Origin: Lepisosteus oculatus
Taxonomy: Eukaryota > Chordata > Actinopteri > Semionotiformes > Lepisosteidae
Direction of reading: 5' to 3'
Length of the DNA stretch: 64,000 nucleotides
Assembly: GCF_040954835.1 (NCBI RefSeq)
Contig: NC_090704.1
Location: forward strand, 39,808,979 to 39,872,978
The notes beneath the pieces were generated by a model. That model searched no databases and was not told the origin of the DNA. It saw only the letters and a list, made by a program, of their open reading frames with translations. The position numbers and the translations under genes are program-made. Shown here in pieces: positions 26,701 through 39,869 of this stretch (positions are counted from its first letter, which is position 1; every line of letters begins with the position of its first letter).

Positions 26701-29700
26701 CCCATTGCAGTGACTGAAGCCACTGTGGTGTATGAGGTACTATTCCCCAGATGACACTTTAAAATTATTTCTGAGTGCTTGATCATTAAAGATCTCCTGG
26801 TAATCTTCAAAAAGGGTGGGATGGTTAACTTCCTGCTTAAACTCCTCATTGGCGTCCCCAATTCAATTGGTGAAATTAATTTTCAGTTCTCTGCCTGAGT
26901 AGTGCTGTGTAGTGGGACTACCGGCATGTAATGGCTGCTGCACATCACCTACAGTACAGTAGATGGGTGCCATAGTTCACTGGTGGAAGCAGTGGGATCA
27001 CTCCTACGTGTGAAGCATTTGGGGATTCTTTAGGCTTTAACAGTACTATACAAATGAAAGTACTGTGCAAATGGAAGTAATTAAAACTGTTAATGCAGAC
27101 AGTACAGTAGCCTGTATCGAACCAGAGTTGAAGTTTGTTTAAAATGAATTGTGTGAAGCTGTGGGTCGTGCCTATGTGGTGATGGTATGCAGTATTTGAG
27201 GCTGATGGCCTGTCGGTTGCCTCCCTGCTTAGCAGAAACCCCTGAGGTCTACATTGTGGAGCGCCTCTTCTCTAGCAGTCTGGTGGTGGTGGTCAGCCTG
27301 TCCATGCCTCGCCGTATGAACGTCTATCACTTCAAGAAAGGCACAGAGATCTGCAACTATAGCTACTCCAACAACATCCTGGCTGTGAGGCTGAACCGGC
27401 AGGTAGGATCTCCGGAGTCCGGAGTCACTCTGTGCAGCATGCCATCTCTTAGCTGGTCTCGGTGCTCTACCATGGGTGAGGCACACACCAGACATGGCGA
27501 TTGTGCTTCTTTTTTTTAGGAGACAAGATATTTTATGTTTCTTCCCTAAACAAAAAGCAAAGCTACCCAATTCCAAAAATGATTACTGTTTTTACTGTTA
27601 ATTATTTTCACATTTGAAGCTACCTACATATGATGGCCTGTCTGTTTGAATGATCAGATGCAACTACTTACTTGTGTGTCAAATGTGAATAGTAGATATG
27701 GGACATCACTGGCCTCTTAAGGGCTTCATTCATTCTTAAACAGTTTCTACCATGTCCAAAGTCTAGGCATTGACAAGCTTATACTGCTTTAAATGTCCAA
27801 ATTTAACTCAGTTCTGTCTCATTGATGCAACTGAATTGTCATGCTGACATGACAGCTTTATTGACCTGCAGTTCCTTTTTCAAATGAATCTCCTGACTAT
27901 CTGAAATACAGATGGCCCAGCCCTTAAGAGCAGATTTAACTTCAGTCCACAAATGGAATCATTTGAAACAAGCAGCTGAAACAGATTCCAATAAAGTAGA
28001 TTCATTGCCTGGAAAAGATTAGCAATTCACCGCTGCAGCCGTTCCAGACCTTTAACTACTGAGTCAAAATGGAAGAAAACTTCAGCTCTTAGGGCCTGTT
28101 TATTTTGCACAGCACAGCTTGTACACACTAACAGAGAAATGTAAGTAAAACCTCTTGCATTACCTAGTACTGGTATTCAAATATCCAGATCAAGAATAAC
28201 GACAGTTTCATTTTCGAAAGTAAGGAAGTCCCCCTGAACCATTTCCTTTACCCAGTCCAACCCACCTGCAGAAACGTTTTCTAATTTATTTTTGTCCTAA
28301 TTTAAGACTATTTCTAATCCTGGTAGCATTAAAAATACATTTACTTAAACACGCAGTGCAGTACAGTCTCTTAAAAGCAGCAAGTGCACTTTATTTTAAT
28401 AAAGAAAAAAGTAAAATACTAGAGTGACTCATTAGGCTAGAGCTCATCCTGGTTTCATTCATGTTAAGTGCACTAGAGATCACATGACTACCTCAAGGGT
28501 GGGAGGCAGGGGTTACCCACAATTTTGCTGGTCCTAAGAAGACAAATGGGGTTAAGTACCTCACTCAAGTTACATCAACTGTGTCTGCAGTGGGGAGAGA
28601 AACCAACTGCTTGTCAGTTATTAGTTTGAAGGCTGCTTTTTCAAAAATCTATATTTTCTAATCTGTTACTTGACATTAAACTTAAAAACAGAATATTATT
28701 CAGAAAAACCCTGGACTTATCACTTGTTCCGGATCAAGTATTCATATTACATCATGGCATTTATTATGGTTCCTGATTTAGTTAGTGGCCACTGCCAAGT
28801 GGTTTTTGGTAATATTTCTATGTTATCTTAAAGAAAAGCTATGAATCTGTTTTGGTGAAGATTGAGAATATGAACAGCGCACTTTGGCAGTACTGTGAAT
28901 TGCATATAACTCTGCTCACTGCTGTAGCAGACTGTGAACATGAGGTCTTGGTTAGACACGTCTCTCAATCTCCCTGCTTATTCCAAAGTCAGTAAGAGGA
29001 AAGTTGTGTCTGGACCTGTTGTGGAATCCATTAAAATTAGACTGAACATGGTGCACAATATTTCACTTTCCTGTGAACAACTGGTATGACCCATAACTGC
29101 ACATCTCCAGCAGGATTTTTTCTCCAACTGAACTTGAACAAGAAAATGCGAATAATGGAAGTTTGAATTTTTTTTTCAGCCTTGAATAATCTGGAAGATA
29201 TCTATTGTTCTGTCAGGAATTTATTACACCTCTGCCCCATCTGTAGTATATACTCCCCAGAGGTCTGTCAGGTCCAGGTAGCCATTTACAGCAGGCATTT
29301 TCTCTGAATAACCAAATATCACAGGTCTCACAGGTCTCACAGCAGAGCTGGCACTTTGAGGGACACAGACGTGCAAATCCGAGCATTCTTTAAATTACTC
29401 CTGAGGCACACTTTCCTTAAGAGAGCCCATTACTTTTATTATATTGTTTCAGATTGTTGGGTGCTTGAACACTTTATTTTGGGTTCTTTTTGTAACAGAG
29501 GCTGATAGTTTGTCTGGAAGAATCCATTTACATTCACAACATAAAGGACATGAAGCTTCTGAAAACCCTCCTCAACACTCCTCCCAATCCAACAGGTATG
29601 TAACTGTACCCATGCTGCACTGCTACGGTCAAACAGAAAACAACATGAAGGCCGCTTGCTTGGTTGTAAGCAAATATCCCAACAAGCTTTGCCAGAACGC

Positions 29701-32700
29701 CCCCGCTGGACATTGTGAAAGTCATGATGTCAAACACAACCGCTAAACCATGAGAAGCAAGTAAAAACATTCTCAAGCATGCTCGAAGCATAACACTTAC
29801 CAGGGTTCAGATTAAACAGGCATTCAAATACCACATTACAAAGAATTAAACCTTAATTGTCAAGCCACCTTTATCGAATCTGTAGCACCTTGGTATTTTG
29901 AAGTTGTATGTCAGAAGGTTGGGAATAAAAAATCTCTTACTTTTTGGTCATTTATTACATCAATCACTCCTGGTTTAAGAGTGAGACAACTTGGACGTGA
30001 GAATTATCTGTTAATGAAAAAAAAAAGTTGCTCCCTTTCTCCCCCAGCTCAGCTTGTTATAGTGACATCAGTGACATTTAATACACTACATAGACACTGG
30101 GGCTCCAGTTCGGGGGCACCAGGCCAAGCCTCCCTCTGCTTCAGCTTCAGAGTGCACCTGGGAAAAATGCGCATCATGATGTGATACCCTCCCCTCCTGG
30201 CAGTGAGAGCCCTCTTCTTGTGTCCCCAGGTCTGTGCGCTCTCTCCACTAACCATTCCAACTCCTACCTGGCTTACCCTGGCAGTTCCACCATTGGAGAG
30301 ATCATCGTGTACGATGCCAACAACCTGGTGAGTGTGGCTTACTAGGGTATAGAAATTCCGTGCAGCTGAGGCTTTCCTGGAAAATCCTTCAGATATAGTA
30401 GAAAAAGGAAATGGACTTGGCACTGTGCAAATGGTTTAAAGGAGAGCGGCTGAATTTGGTAATTAAGCATGGAGGTTTGCGTTGCAATATGCTGCGAGAT
30501 TCATGACAAATGCCATAGTGCCTTGCTCTTGTAAAACATAAAACTAACAACAGTATCATCCAAACAGAACTCAGGATTTGACACAGTTAAAAAGCCATAT
30601 ATGGAGTAATTCTGTGCAAAGACAGTGGGACCTGCGTACTGATGGTCTCTGGGGTTGTCAATCTGTCTCCACAGAGCACTGTGACCATGATTCCAGCCCA
30701 TGATAGTCCCCTCGCTGCTGTGACCTTCAACTCCTCGGGCACCAAGCTGGGCAGTGCCTCAGAAAGGGTAAGGGAGACCCCTGCCCCTTCCTTTCCTCTG
30801 TTCTTCCTCATCTTCAATCTTTCGGCCTTGTTCTGCTTTCTCGCTGGAGCACAACCCTGTTGAGGCCTTTCTCCCATCTTTTTTTTTTTGCATTTGCAGG
30901 CCCTGAGATTTGATTTAACAGAGAGCCTTTGGCTAATGGCTTCTCTCCTTTTGACCCTGATTTAAGAAGCAAAGTGCTGCTACTGCTTTACATTGAAGGA
31001 GGGATATATGGGACTTCATGAGCTATTCCCCCACACCCATTAAAACCCTGTCTCCTCCGTAAACCCCACGGTCAGTAAGTGCTCCCCAGCAGTATGCAGC
31101 AGCGTGCTTGGTGGCGGATCGTTAGCGTGTTAAGAAGCGTGTTGTAACTGCTGCGTTGCTGTCGCAGGGCACTGTGATCAGAGTCTTCACCATCCCCGAG
31201 GGACAAAAGCTGTTCGAGTTCCGTCGAGGGATGAAAAGGTCAGTGCACAAGAGATAAAAGGTGGACACACACTAGTTTAGACACACTCTCTGCAGATTGA
31301 CTTCTATATGTGGTTACAATAATAACAATAATAATAATTCTTACACTTACATATAACTTTTCTGGTCACTCCACTGAAAGCGCTTTACAGGTAATGGAGA
31401 CCCCTCCACCACCACCAATGTGTAGCCCCACCTGGATGATGAGATGGCAGTCATACTGCACCAGTACGCTCCCCACACACCAGCTATCATTGGGTCGAGA
31501 ACAGATGAAGCCAGTTCATAAATGGGGATTTGGCCAGGGCACTGGCCGGGGTTAAAACCCTTACTGTTTTCGAGAAATACCCTGGGAAACGCTTTGGCTA
31601 ACAGCCAATATAAACTGCAGAGTTAAAAACAATCGTGGTGAGTGTTTCATTGTTTGGATTGATGTAGGATGTGGAAATCTGTTATTTAGTCTGCTCTAGT
31701 GGTTTGTTGTCTGCAGACATTTTTGAGCTTTTGAGCTTCAGAAGCTATTTCAGCCTGCAGCTCACAACTGGCAACCCGCTGAAGCTCAGCAGCTGTGAGC
31801 CTTGGCAGTACCTGGATGGGGGACCTCCTGGGAAAACCTAAGGTTGCTGCTGGAAGAGGTGTTAGTGGGGCCCTGCACCCCTGTGGGTCCTAATGGAACA
31901 GCATAGTGACAGGGGACACTATACAGTAAAAAAAGGTGCCATCCTTCAGATGAGATGTAAAACTAAAGTTCTGACTCTCTGTGGTCTTTAAAAATCCTAA
32001 GGCAAAAGTGTAGAGGTGTTACCCCAGCGTCCTGACTAAATTCTCCCCTAGCCATTACCGATCATGGCCGCCTAAAAATCCCCATCTATGAATTGGCTTC
32101 ATTTCTGTGTTTCCATCCCCACTGATTGCTGGTGTGCGGTGAGCATACTGGTGCACTTTGGCTGCCATCTCATCATCCAGGAGGGGGCTACACATTGGTG
32201 GTGGTGGAGAGGAGTCCCCATGGCTCTGTTGTCCTTTACTGTTATGATCCAGTATGACATAAAAGAGAAGCAGGAGAAGCCCAGCTGATCAGTAGTTGTT
32301 TCTGCAGGTACGTGAACATCAGCTCCCTATCCTTCAGCGCAGATGCCCAATTCCTGTGTGCTTCCAGCAACACTGAGACCGTGCACATTTTCAAACTGGA
32401 GCAGCACAGTCCCAGGTAGACACTTCCCTATTTTTTCTCTCTCTCTGCCTTGGCTTGTTTTTATTTATCCAAGCAAGGGTAATGTGTCCTTTACTGCACA
32501 ATAAATCAGAATTATGTGCAAGAGATCATTTTGAATAAGACTAGGAGTGTTGCTTATATGCGTTGACATGGAGATGGTGTGTTTCATAGCCACAAGGGGG
32601 CAGGAATGAGTAGGCTTGGCACAGTTCTTTCTGGGAAAACCCGGGAAACTGCCTCTTCCTGCTCAGTTTATTGTAAATACAATATTTGCAATAACTCTTT

Positions 32701-35700
32701 GCCTGTCGAGATCATCAAACCCAAGCCCAAACTCTGGGTGGCTGATCCAATCCTATAATTATCAGTTAGCATGAAAAAGAACCCTGAACGGTACCTTTCA
32801 GAGTTTCTTTGAAACCTGCACACCATTTGCACAATGTAAAAGAAAAAAATCTCCTCCACACAAAAATTGTTTTTTTTTTGCTTGAAGGTCTCAGTCATAT
32901 GAGAAGCTACCCAGTCAGCTAATTGTAGCTGATACTCTGGCTTCTTTAAAAAAACAGATCCTCTGACCAATCTTCTACTAGAAATCAGATGGACCCCGTA
33001 GTTCAAATGGCCACCTCGTTTTTGCACCCCGTCTTATCTTGTTATGAGTGAGGTGCCCTTGTTCCATGGTTTGCTGCTTCTCTCCTCGCTGACCTGCCCT
33101 GTCACTGGCCGCGTGTCATTTCAGTTGCGAGGAAGAGTCTCCCACCTGGTCTGCCTACGTGGGCAAGATGTTCTCAGCGGCCAGCAACTACCTCCCGGCG
33201 CAGGTGTCCGACATGATGAATCAAGACCGCGCCTTTGCCACTGTGCGGCTCAACATTTTTGGCCAGAAGAATGTCTGTGCCCTCGCCACGTGAGTCACCC
33301 CCCCTCATCCAAGCTAGAACTCCACGCGCCCATGTCTGTGCCTGTACCTCATCAATCAAGCACCCCACTATTTATCCTCCATCTCTGGCCCAAATCCTTT
33401 TGATGGCGTTTCCTGCCCTGCTTTCTTTGTGCTGCTTCCCAACAGCCGAGAGGACAGTTGGCTGTTGTGACCTTGACCCTTACTGTACTACCACATACAC
33501 ACACATGTCCAGTTTAGTGAATTTCAGTGACCTGTTCCGAAGTGTGTCAGCCAAACTCTGCTCCTTAGTAGTCATCATACTGTAACATATACAGTATAGA
33601 TCTCTCTATGCAACCTGTGTCATGTTGCATAGTTTTTAAACAGCTACATTACCACCTCGTAATCAAGAAGCTATGCAAGGCTGGGCCTGGTCAGGACACA
33701 ATGCCTCATAACGCATGTTCTGTGCCCACTTTGCTTCTCCTTCTATCTGCTATTTTTTTCATTTTTGCATGAAACAAGGGGTCCCTTCACCCAAGGAAAT
33801 AATGGCAGACCTGAGCGTGCCTATCCTGGCTTTTCTAATGAGATGGGAGCGAAGTGCACCACATTAGAACCTGCTACTCTCATCTGGAACCACACAGCAA
33901 GCTGCTGCCTTATCTGCCTTATGACCTTATCTTATCAGTCATTTTGGAGGAAATTTCTTCATAACTTGTGGAACATTTAAGTCATGCCCGTTTGAGAAAT
34001 GTTTGCTACTAGTTGGTTTCCTTTTTTTGGTTCCTCTGATTACTTGGCATTGCTGCTCACTTAACTGACGATGTAATCTGGTTTGGTCAAATGCTTTCCA
34101 CAACACGTGTTACTTTCAGTCAAAGCCTGACCTGCTCTTTCTAAATGACCATGTAGCAGTTCCTAAAGGTGGCAGCTTCCTGTCTTGGGTTGAAGGTTGT
34201 AAAGGTCTTTCTGTGATTTTCAGGATCCAGAAGCTGCCACGCCTGTTGGTTGCCTCCTCTGACGGACACCTGTACATCTACAACCTAGACCCCCAGGACG
34301 GGGGTGAGTGCATGCTGGTGAAGAAACACAGGTAAAACTCGCACAGGAAATGATGGCCAGAGTGAAGAAGTCCACAGCATTGTCACAGTTTACCCGAGTC
34401 TACTGCCCTTGTAACATGCCTTTTAATGTCAGCACTGTGGTTTCCTGAAACTGGTGTTACACCACAGTGCTTTATTGCAATTTAAGCTGTTTTTGCTGCA
34501 CTGTACCATGGTGAACTTGAATAAAGGAAAACAAGAAAAGTTACTGAAGAAAGCGGTCAGGAAAGCAAGCCTGAACCCCAGTTTGCTATTCACTCGTCAT
34601 TTAACAAATCCTTTCCTTGAAAGAACAAATCAGTAACTGCAGCTTCACCCTCCAGTTTTTTCCTCCAAGTCTGTGTAAAGATGTGTTAACTATTGCCCCC
34701 TTTTGTTTCTGTTTTCATGTATGTTTCTAACTGAATACTTGTAAGCTTACAGAGGAGACGAAACTTCCTTAAATGGCTCCTCTACGCATCTATCCCTCTT
34801 ATGTTCTAGCTTCTTTGCTTATCATTGGTTGCTTCTTTAGCTCAGTTTCATCAATGTCTGCCCTCCAGGCTGCTTGGCTCAGACCAGGACTGGGCAGAGT
34901 CTGAGGAGTCTGAGAGCAGAGTGGCACCTCCAGCCTGCCAGTCCTATGCTGCCACTGTCGCCATCCCCACTGCAGTGCCTTCCTCCACAGCCCTCACAGG
35001 TAAGCCCGGGATCGTTGACCTTTGACCCCTGCATCCCCACACGCAGTAGCAGGAGGGCAGTTCATAGCTACCGGTTGACAAACAAATGTTTTTTATTCTT
35101 CAGAAAGTTTTGATTTTTATGATCATGGGTAGATGTGCTTCCAACTATAATGAAAAAAGAAATCTGGAAACAGGCCGCAGTAGACTTCAACAGACTTCAA
35201 TTTGCAACAAATTCAATCAGAAAGACAAATCTAAGGAGCCATGCAAGTGATTCAGCCAGTAAAGGCACTTTTCTAACTGCAGGCTGTGCTCTGGTGTCAT
35301 GGGTTCGAGCCTGGGTTACGTCACTAGCTTGATCATGATTCACCTAACAGTGTTGTACAGTTGGCTAGATCCTGCCGAGAGTAGGGTGGAATTAGACTGG
35401 GCTCCCTCAGCAACACAGTACCCACAATGCTGTAGGGGTGCTTTTATTGCCTCTTCTCCAGTGGATGCACCTTTGCAGGGCTGTGTTGCCTATGCTGTGC
35501 TAAAAGACAAGTGGTTGGTAGGTGGACATCTTCATGGACTCCACCCACTCTCCCTCATTCTTTCCTGTGTGCAATTGCGGGTTCTAGCTCCTAGCAGAGA
35601 CATGAAAAAAATAATTGGTGATTCCAAATTCAAAATTCTAAAAGGGGGAAAAAAACTAAATGAATAAAGTAGAAAAGGCAGCTATGTTTATGCAAGAATA

Positions 35701-36809
35701 ACTGAACTGAACTGGGAATAAAGAGTTTCTATTCCACTTAACCTGAGTAAAGAAAACTTCTTAGTTATATAGTTATACAAAAAAACAGAGAAAGCCCTGG
35801 GAGTATTCAGTGTTTTGCCTGGTTTATGTATTGTAAAGTGATGATTAATGACTGAGGGGAATTGCTTGAATCCTGCCCCTAGCCTCAGGTGATTAAGCCG
35901 TGTTCCTTGCCCAGGTTACTCGGAGGATGGAGGCACAAAGAAAGGAGAGCTGATCCCGGAGCATGAGTTCGCCGCTGGCCCGGTGTGCCTGGATGATGAG
36001 AATGAGTTTCCTCCTGTGAGCATTCTGAATAACTAACCCTGCCTGTGTCCACCAGCCTGCTGAACACTGCCTCCCCTCTCAGAGCCCCATTGCCCTGAGG
36101 CTCTCCATACCCCAAGCTACAGCTGGGCGGGAGAGGACCTACATACCCAGACTGCTTCTGTCCCTGGCCTTTGTAGTTACACCCCTCCCCTCTTGCCCGC
36201 ACAGCACAGACCAGCACAGAAAACCAGCGCTGTTCCTCGGCTTCCTTTGTACAATGTACCCTAAGGTGAAATGTACAGTACTGAGCTCCTACTGACCTCT
36301 TTGTTTTCTCTATATTATTTTTTATACTATAGCCCAAAAATACTATTTTATATTTGAGGCTGGTTAACTGACTTAACTAATCACAGACTTAATTTGCATT
36401 AGAGTTAAGAAATGAAGAGGTACAGGACGGAGGAAGCCAATGGCTACAGTGCCATTGTCTACAGTGCTGTCCATCAGCAGTGTTTGTATACAGGGAATTG
36501 TGCTCGTGTTGGTACTGTATATGTTACATTATTAATCTCTGCGGCAGGACATTTCAAGGCTGCACAATGTACCGTAGCATACAGTAGGTGAACAAACCTT
36601 TTTTTAGGTGATGAAAATGCACATCATAAAAGTAGAGTGATTAACATTTTTACTTTTTCAAGCATACTATATGAAAAAGGCATTATATGTATAGGAATAA
36701 CTAAAGGGATTATTTGGGCTTGATTAATACTTGCTTTTGTAGTTTAGTTTATTAGTCAGGCAGCTAATCTAGCTAACATTTCCCACAGGGTGAAGGCGAA
36801 CGGCAGTAA
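23755..36809 (+). CDS. WIPI1: WIPI1, PI3P-binding autophagy beta-propeller, 13 coding exons
   Basis: WIPI1 is a PROPPIN that reads PI3P on nascent autophagosomes and endosomes. Coding exons are 23755-23831, 25168-25250, 27233-27402, 29499-29595, 30230-30327, 30675-30767, 31168-31238, 32308-32415, 33125-33289, 34224-34331, 34869-34999, 35915-36015 and 36789-36809. Phases close to 440 residues (human 446). Landmarks are [55 protein letters not shown], the lipid-binding FRRG at residues 224-227, [47 protein letters not shown] and DENEFPP near the end. Start Met is chosen from METGEGAAG...FNQD, matching the family N-terminus. If the last intron is retained, translation ends at a TAA at 36034-36036 with VSILNN instead of GEGERQ, the same length. 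WIPI2 is unlikely given the similarity and the ARSG/PRKAR1A neighbours. Several introns carry SINEs. Confidence 0.95.
26560..27060 (+). mobile_element. Degenerate 5S-rRNA-derived/Deu SINE
   Basis: TTTAGTACTAGGATGGGAGA resembles the 3' half of vertebrate 5S rRNA (CTTAGTACTTGGATGGGAGACC). A diverged Deu-like body with GATGACACTTTAAA and GTAATGGCTGCTGCACATCA follows. It lies in WIPI1 intron 2. Confidence 0.6.
31168..31238 (+). CDS. WIPI1: WIPI1 exon carrying the FRRG phosphoinositide motif
   Basis: Encodes [20 protein letters not shown] then GMKR. The two Arg of FRRG contact PI3P and PI(3,5)P2 in the two binding pockets of the propeller. Both are intact. The exon is flanked downstream by the inverted SINE pair. 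Confidence 0.93.
31310..31620 (-). mobile_element. Deu-type SINE, minus orientation
   Basis: (AAT)n, AGCGCTTTACAGGTAATGGA, CCACCACCACCAATGTG, ACCAGCTATCATTGGGT and GCCAGTTCATAAATGGGGAT are the reverse complement of the Deu core and tail. It lies in WIPI1 intron 7 and forms an inverted pair with the copy beginning near 31690. Confidence 0.8.
31690..32250 (+). mobile_element. 5S-rRNA-derived/Deu SINE, near full length
   Basis: GAAGCTCAGCAGCTGTGAGC and CAGTACCTGGATGGGGGACC resemble the 5S rRNA 3' half. These are followed by the body CATCCTTCAGATGAGATGTA, CTCTGTGGTCTTTAAAAATC, GTGTTACCCCAGCGTCCTGA, CCCCATCTATGAATTGGCTT and the core ATTGGTGGTGGTGGAGAGGA. The last L2-like tail is truncated. It ends about 60 bases upstream of a WIPI1 exon. 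Confidence 0.82.
33635..33705 (+). repeat. 5S rRNA-derived SINE head fragment
   Basis: CATTACCACC, GAAGCTATGCAAGGCTGGGC and CTGGTCAGGA align with vertebrate 5S rRNA (ACACCACC...GAAGCTAAGCAGGGTCGGGCCTGGTTAGTA). It is too diverged to be a 5S gene. It lies in WIPI1 intron 9. Confidence 0.6.
35240..35660 (+). mobile_element. Probable tRNA-derived SINE
   Basis: A tRNA-like head ends in a B box GGGTTCGAGCC at 35301-35311. A body without coding capacity follows, with an A-rich end near 35605-35660. It differs from the SINE at 10416. It lies in WIPI1 intron 11. Confidence 0.55.
35915..36036 (+). CDS. WIPI1: WIPI1 penultimate exon or alternative terminal exon
   Basis: Encodes [19 protein letters not shown], then [15 protein letters not shown] donor CCT|gtgagc at 36015 corresponds to the intron position recalled in human WIPI1. 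Without splicing, the frame continues VSILNN and stops with TAA at 36034-36036. Confidence 0.8.
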
Positions 36810-39800
36810 GTTAGGAGCTGAGGTCACAGCAAGGACAACCCGTTAGCCTTTTCTTTGACTTTTTCAAGCAAAACGCCAAAGGCTGGAGAAAAGACCAAGC
36901 TCAGGGCTTCAGAGTCGCTCCACCAGGAAAGCCGTTCATGAGTGCTGGCACTCCTCCTCTTCAGTGGGCATGTTAAAAACTATTGGAGAGTCAAAAACAG
37001 GCCATGCACACCTGTCATTTGTATTCAGCTAGAAAGCAGATTAAGCAGTTTTTATGGAATGCACAGTGAGTTGTGTTATCGGGAAGTTGCAGGTCTGAAT
37101 CCTTTATGCACTAAGAGCCTAGGATAGGGACAGGATTAGAAGAGATGAACTGGACAGTGCACTTCCTGCTCCTGAGAACTGAAACCTTCTCAAGCATTAT
37201 GACCTGTCAGGAACCGAGACAGGCCAGTACATAACTCCTTATCCTGAGCACCATCTCTCAGGTGAACCCCTTTCACTGAAAGGCTTCATAAGCTTGCAGG
37301 AAGCAGCTGACTGGAATCTGGACTGGAGAACAACGGTCCTTTTGGCTCATTAGTTGTTAAACATGTCATTTATACTTCCTGAATCAGTGACAAAATACTG
37401 GAATTTAAACAGTTCTCCTCGTCTAAGGGAGGATTTTTTTTATTTATGTGCATCTCGTGCTTGTGTGATGGTACCAAGTCCGAAATATTCACTACATCTG
37501 CTTCACATGTCAAGACACCATATTTTCATCCTTTTTTTAAAAAAGAGTTTAAAACAATTGGTTCAATTAAAATTTTTACAGTGCAGTGTTTAAATTAGGA
37601 TCTCATAGATTGCAAAGAGGTATTGCATGATCATATCACAATCACCCAGTATATATGAAACTTAAGGTTTTTTAAATATTGAGTTCAATATTGATTTGGA
37701 AGTTTTACTTAGTTGTAAAAGATATCCCATTTGTAAAGTCCTTTGGTATACTGACATGTTACTGTGGGCACTTATAAAAAAATATTTTAAAAAAATGTAC
37801 AGTACTTAGTTGATTTAAGTAACAGTAAACATTCATGAGGAAAGGAAAAAACGCCATGCTCATCTTGTCTGTCTTTGTGGAACTTATCTTCCATACCAAC
37901 CAAATAATACAGAAAGGGAAATTCCACATTTTCTCTGGTGAAATTCAAAGGTCAGTAAAACCAATGTGTTCAGGAAAACATTTCATGAACTAAATGTGAA
38001 CATTAATTTGTTTTTTTGTTTTCATCCTTTGGTTTGTTTGTCTGTGACCATGAGAAACATCCGACCACTTTTCAAGTTAAGTTTGTCATTATTCTTATTG
38101 CACCTCTTGGATGAAGTTCTGTAATACTCAGCCTATTGTCTTATTTTCTTGGCAAAGCCACTAGAAGGCGCTGCGGTATACACTCAATTTACTCACAAGA
38201 TGAAGAATGGATTCCTATATATATTAATCTTAGAGACTGCTTTTAATTAATCTCTTCCCCTATTTTCACAGAAACCTCATGAGAGAACTATAAACTGCAA
38301 CTAGATGATTAAAACAAGCATTAAAAAAGGGTTTATGTACTTCAAAAGTGGTGGTTGTAATAAAAAAGCACCCTATTAAAAATATCCCAGCCATTTTACA
38401 TGGATTTTGGTACAAATATTTAAGAATTTAAAGACTGGGCCTGAGAGATGAGGGACATAAATAATGCTTCTTTAAATTTGTGGGTTTTTTTTAGAACTAC
38501 TAAGCCATATCTGTTATTAGAGCAAAGACAGATGTTTTAATTTTTTCCATAGGAAAGTCCTGCTATCCTCATTGAACACTCACAAGGCTAATAACTTGGC
38601 CTTTAGGGGTTTTGAGTCAATAGAAAGACTAGTGGCCCCTACCACAAATTCAGTCATAAATGTGACACACTGCACAGATGTAAAAAGAGATGTGGTTTAG
38701 CATAGACACTGAAATAAGAAGAAAAGGGTTCACTAATTCTTATTTTATGAGACACCTGCATCAGATTTCATCAGAGGAAGTTATTGGTTAGTGAACTTCA
38801 TTAACGCTCATGTTCAGTTAATCAATCTGATAATGAAGTTTTCCATCACCCTTATTATAAAAAACTTTACAATTATTATCACCATTTTTATTATTTTTGA
38901 AAATAAAAAGTATACACATGCTGGGAACAAAAAGTAGGACATTCAGATTAAAGCAACATTAAAAATGTTCTTTGCATGAAATGAAAGTCATTTCTTGAAT
39001 GCTTGTAACATATGTATCATACTTATAATAAAAATAATATATTTTTCATTTACCTGCAGAAGAGGCAGGTACGTTACCATCAATAAGATGGTATTAAAGG
39101 GAAAAGAAAACTCTTGTGGGCCACATATTTGATGCAAATGTCTTTTCAGTGAAAGAACAGCACTCATGCATGGGACAGGGATAATATCTCTTGTCATTCC
39201 ATAACAGACTGTGCTCAGACAATGTGTACTGAAACCAAAGCTTCTAGGCAACACACTGTTGCTTGGCTTTACATCTGAGCCGGAAGAAGTCAAGGTTACA
39301 CTCCTCATGTTTACAACAAAGGGGGGATGGAAATCTGCTGCTGTCCTACTTTCGACCAGACTCAAACTGTGTGCTAGCCCAAGGCCTCTCAGTGTTTATA
39401 ACATGTCTGTATAACCCTAAAACTGGTGGTTTAAATTCATCCGTATTCCAAGAGAAAGACATTTTTGAAAATGCAAAACTTGTGTAATCTCTGTTAAAAA
39501 CTATCCAGCTGCTGGAATAGTGATGTTTTACTCCTGACTCATATTGTCTCTCCCGTCTGTGAACATAGAGGGCCAGTCAGCATTTGTGGCTGGAAATATC
39601 TGCGTAAAGGATTTCCCAAAATCTAAACCAGACTTTACAATGTGAATCTATATCACCCTTCCTTACAGAGAATTAACTTCAATGAGACATACACTAGGAT
39701 TTTTGTATCTTCATTTTTGTCTTTTTAACCCCTTACTATCAGCCATTATGTTAATTTATGAGAGTGGTTATTAGTGTTTTATTTATTATTTAGGGTCTTA

Positions 39801-39869
39801 TTAAGAAGCCTGTCCTGGATTGCAATATCCAGGGATTAAGACTCTATGTGAAAAAATAAATTTTAGTCT

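Noticed and set aside
30049..30423. 124-codon minus-strand open frame
   Set aside because: It is the antisense of a WIPI1 exon plus intron; no family resemblance.
33635..33705. Possible 5S rRNA gene
   Set aside because: Only part of 5S is present, with many substitutions and no terminator; it fits a SINE head better.
35885..36337. 150-codon minus-strand open frame, the second longest ordinary one
   Set aside because: It is antisense to the WIPI1 3' coding end and UTR with low-complexity composition.
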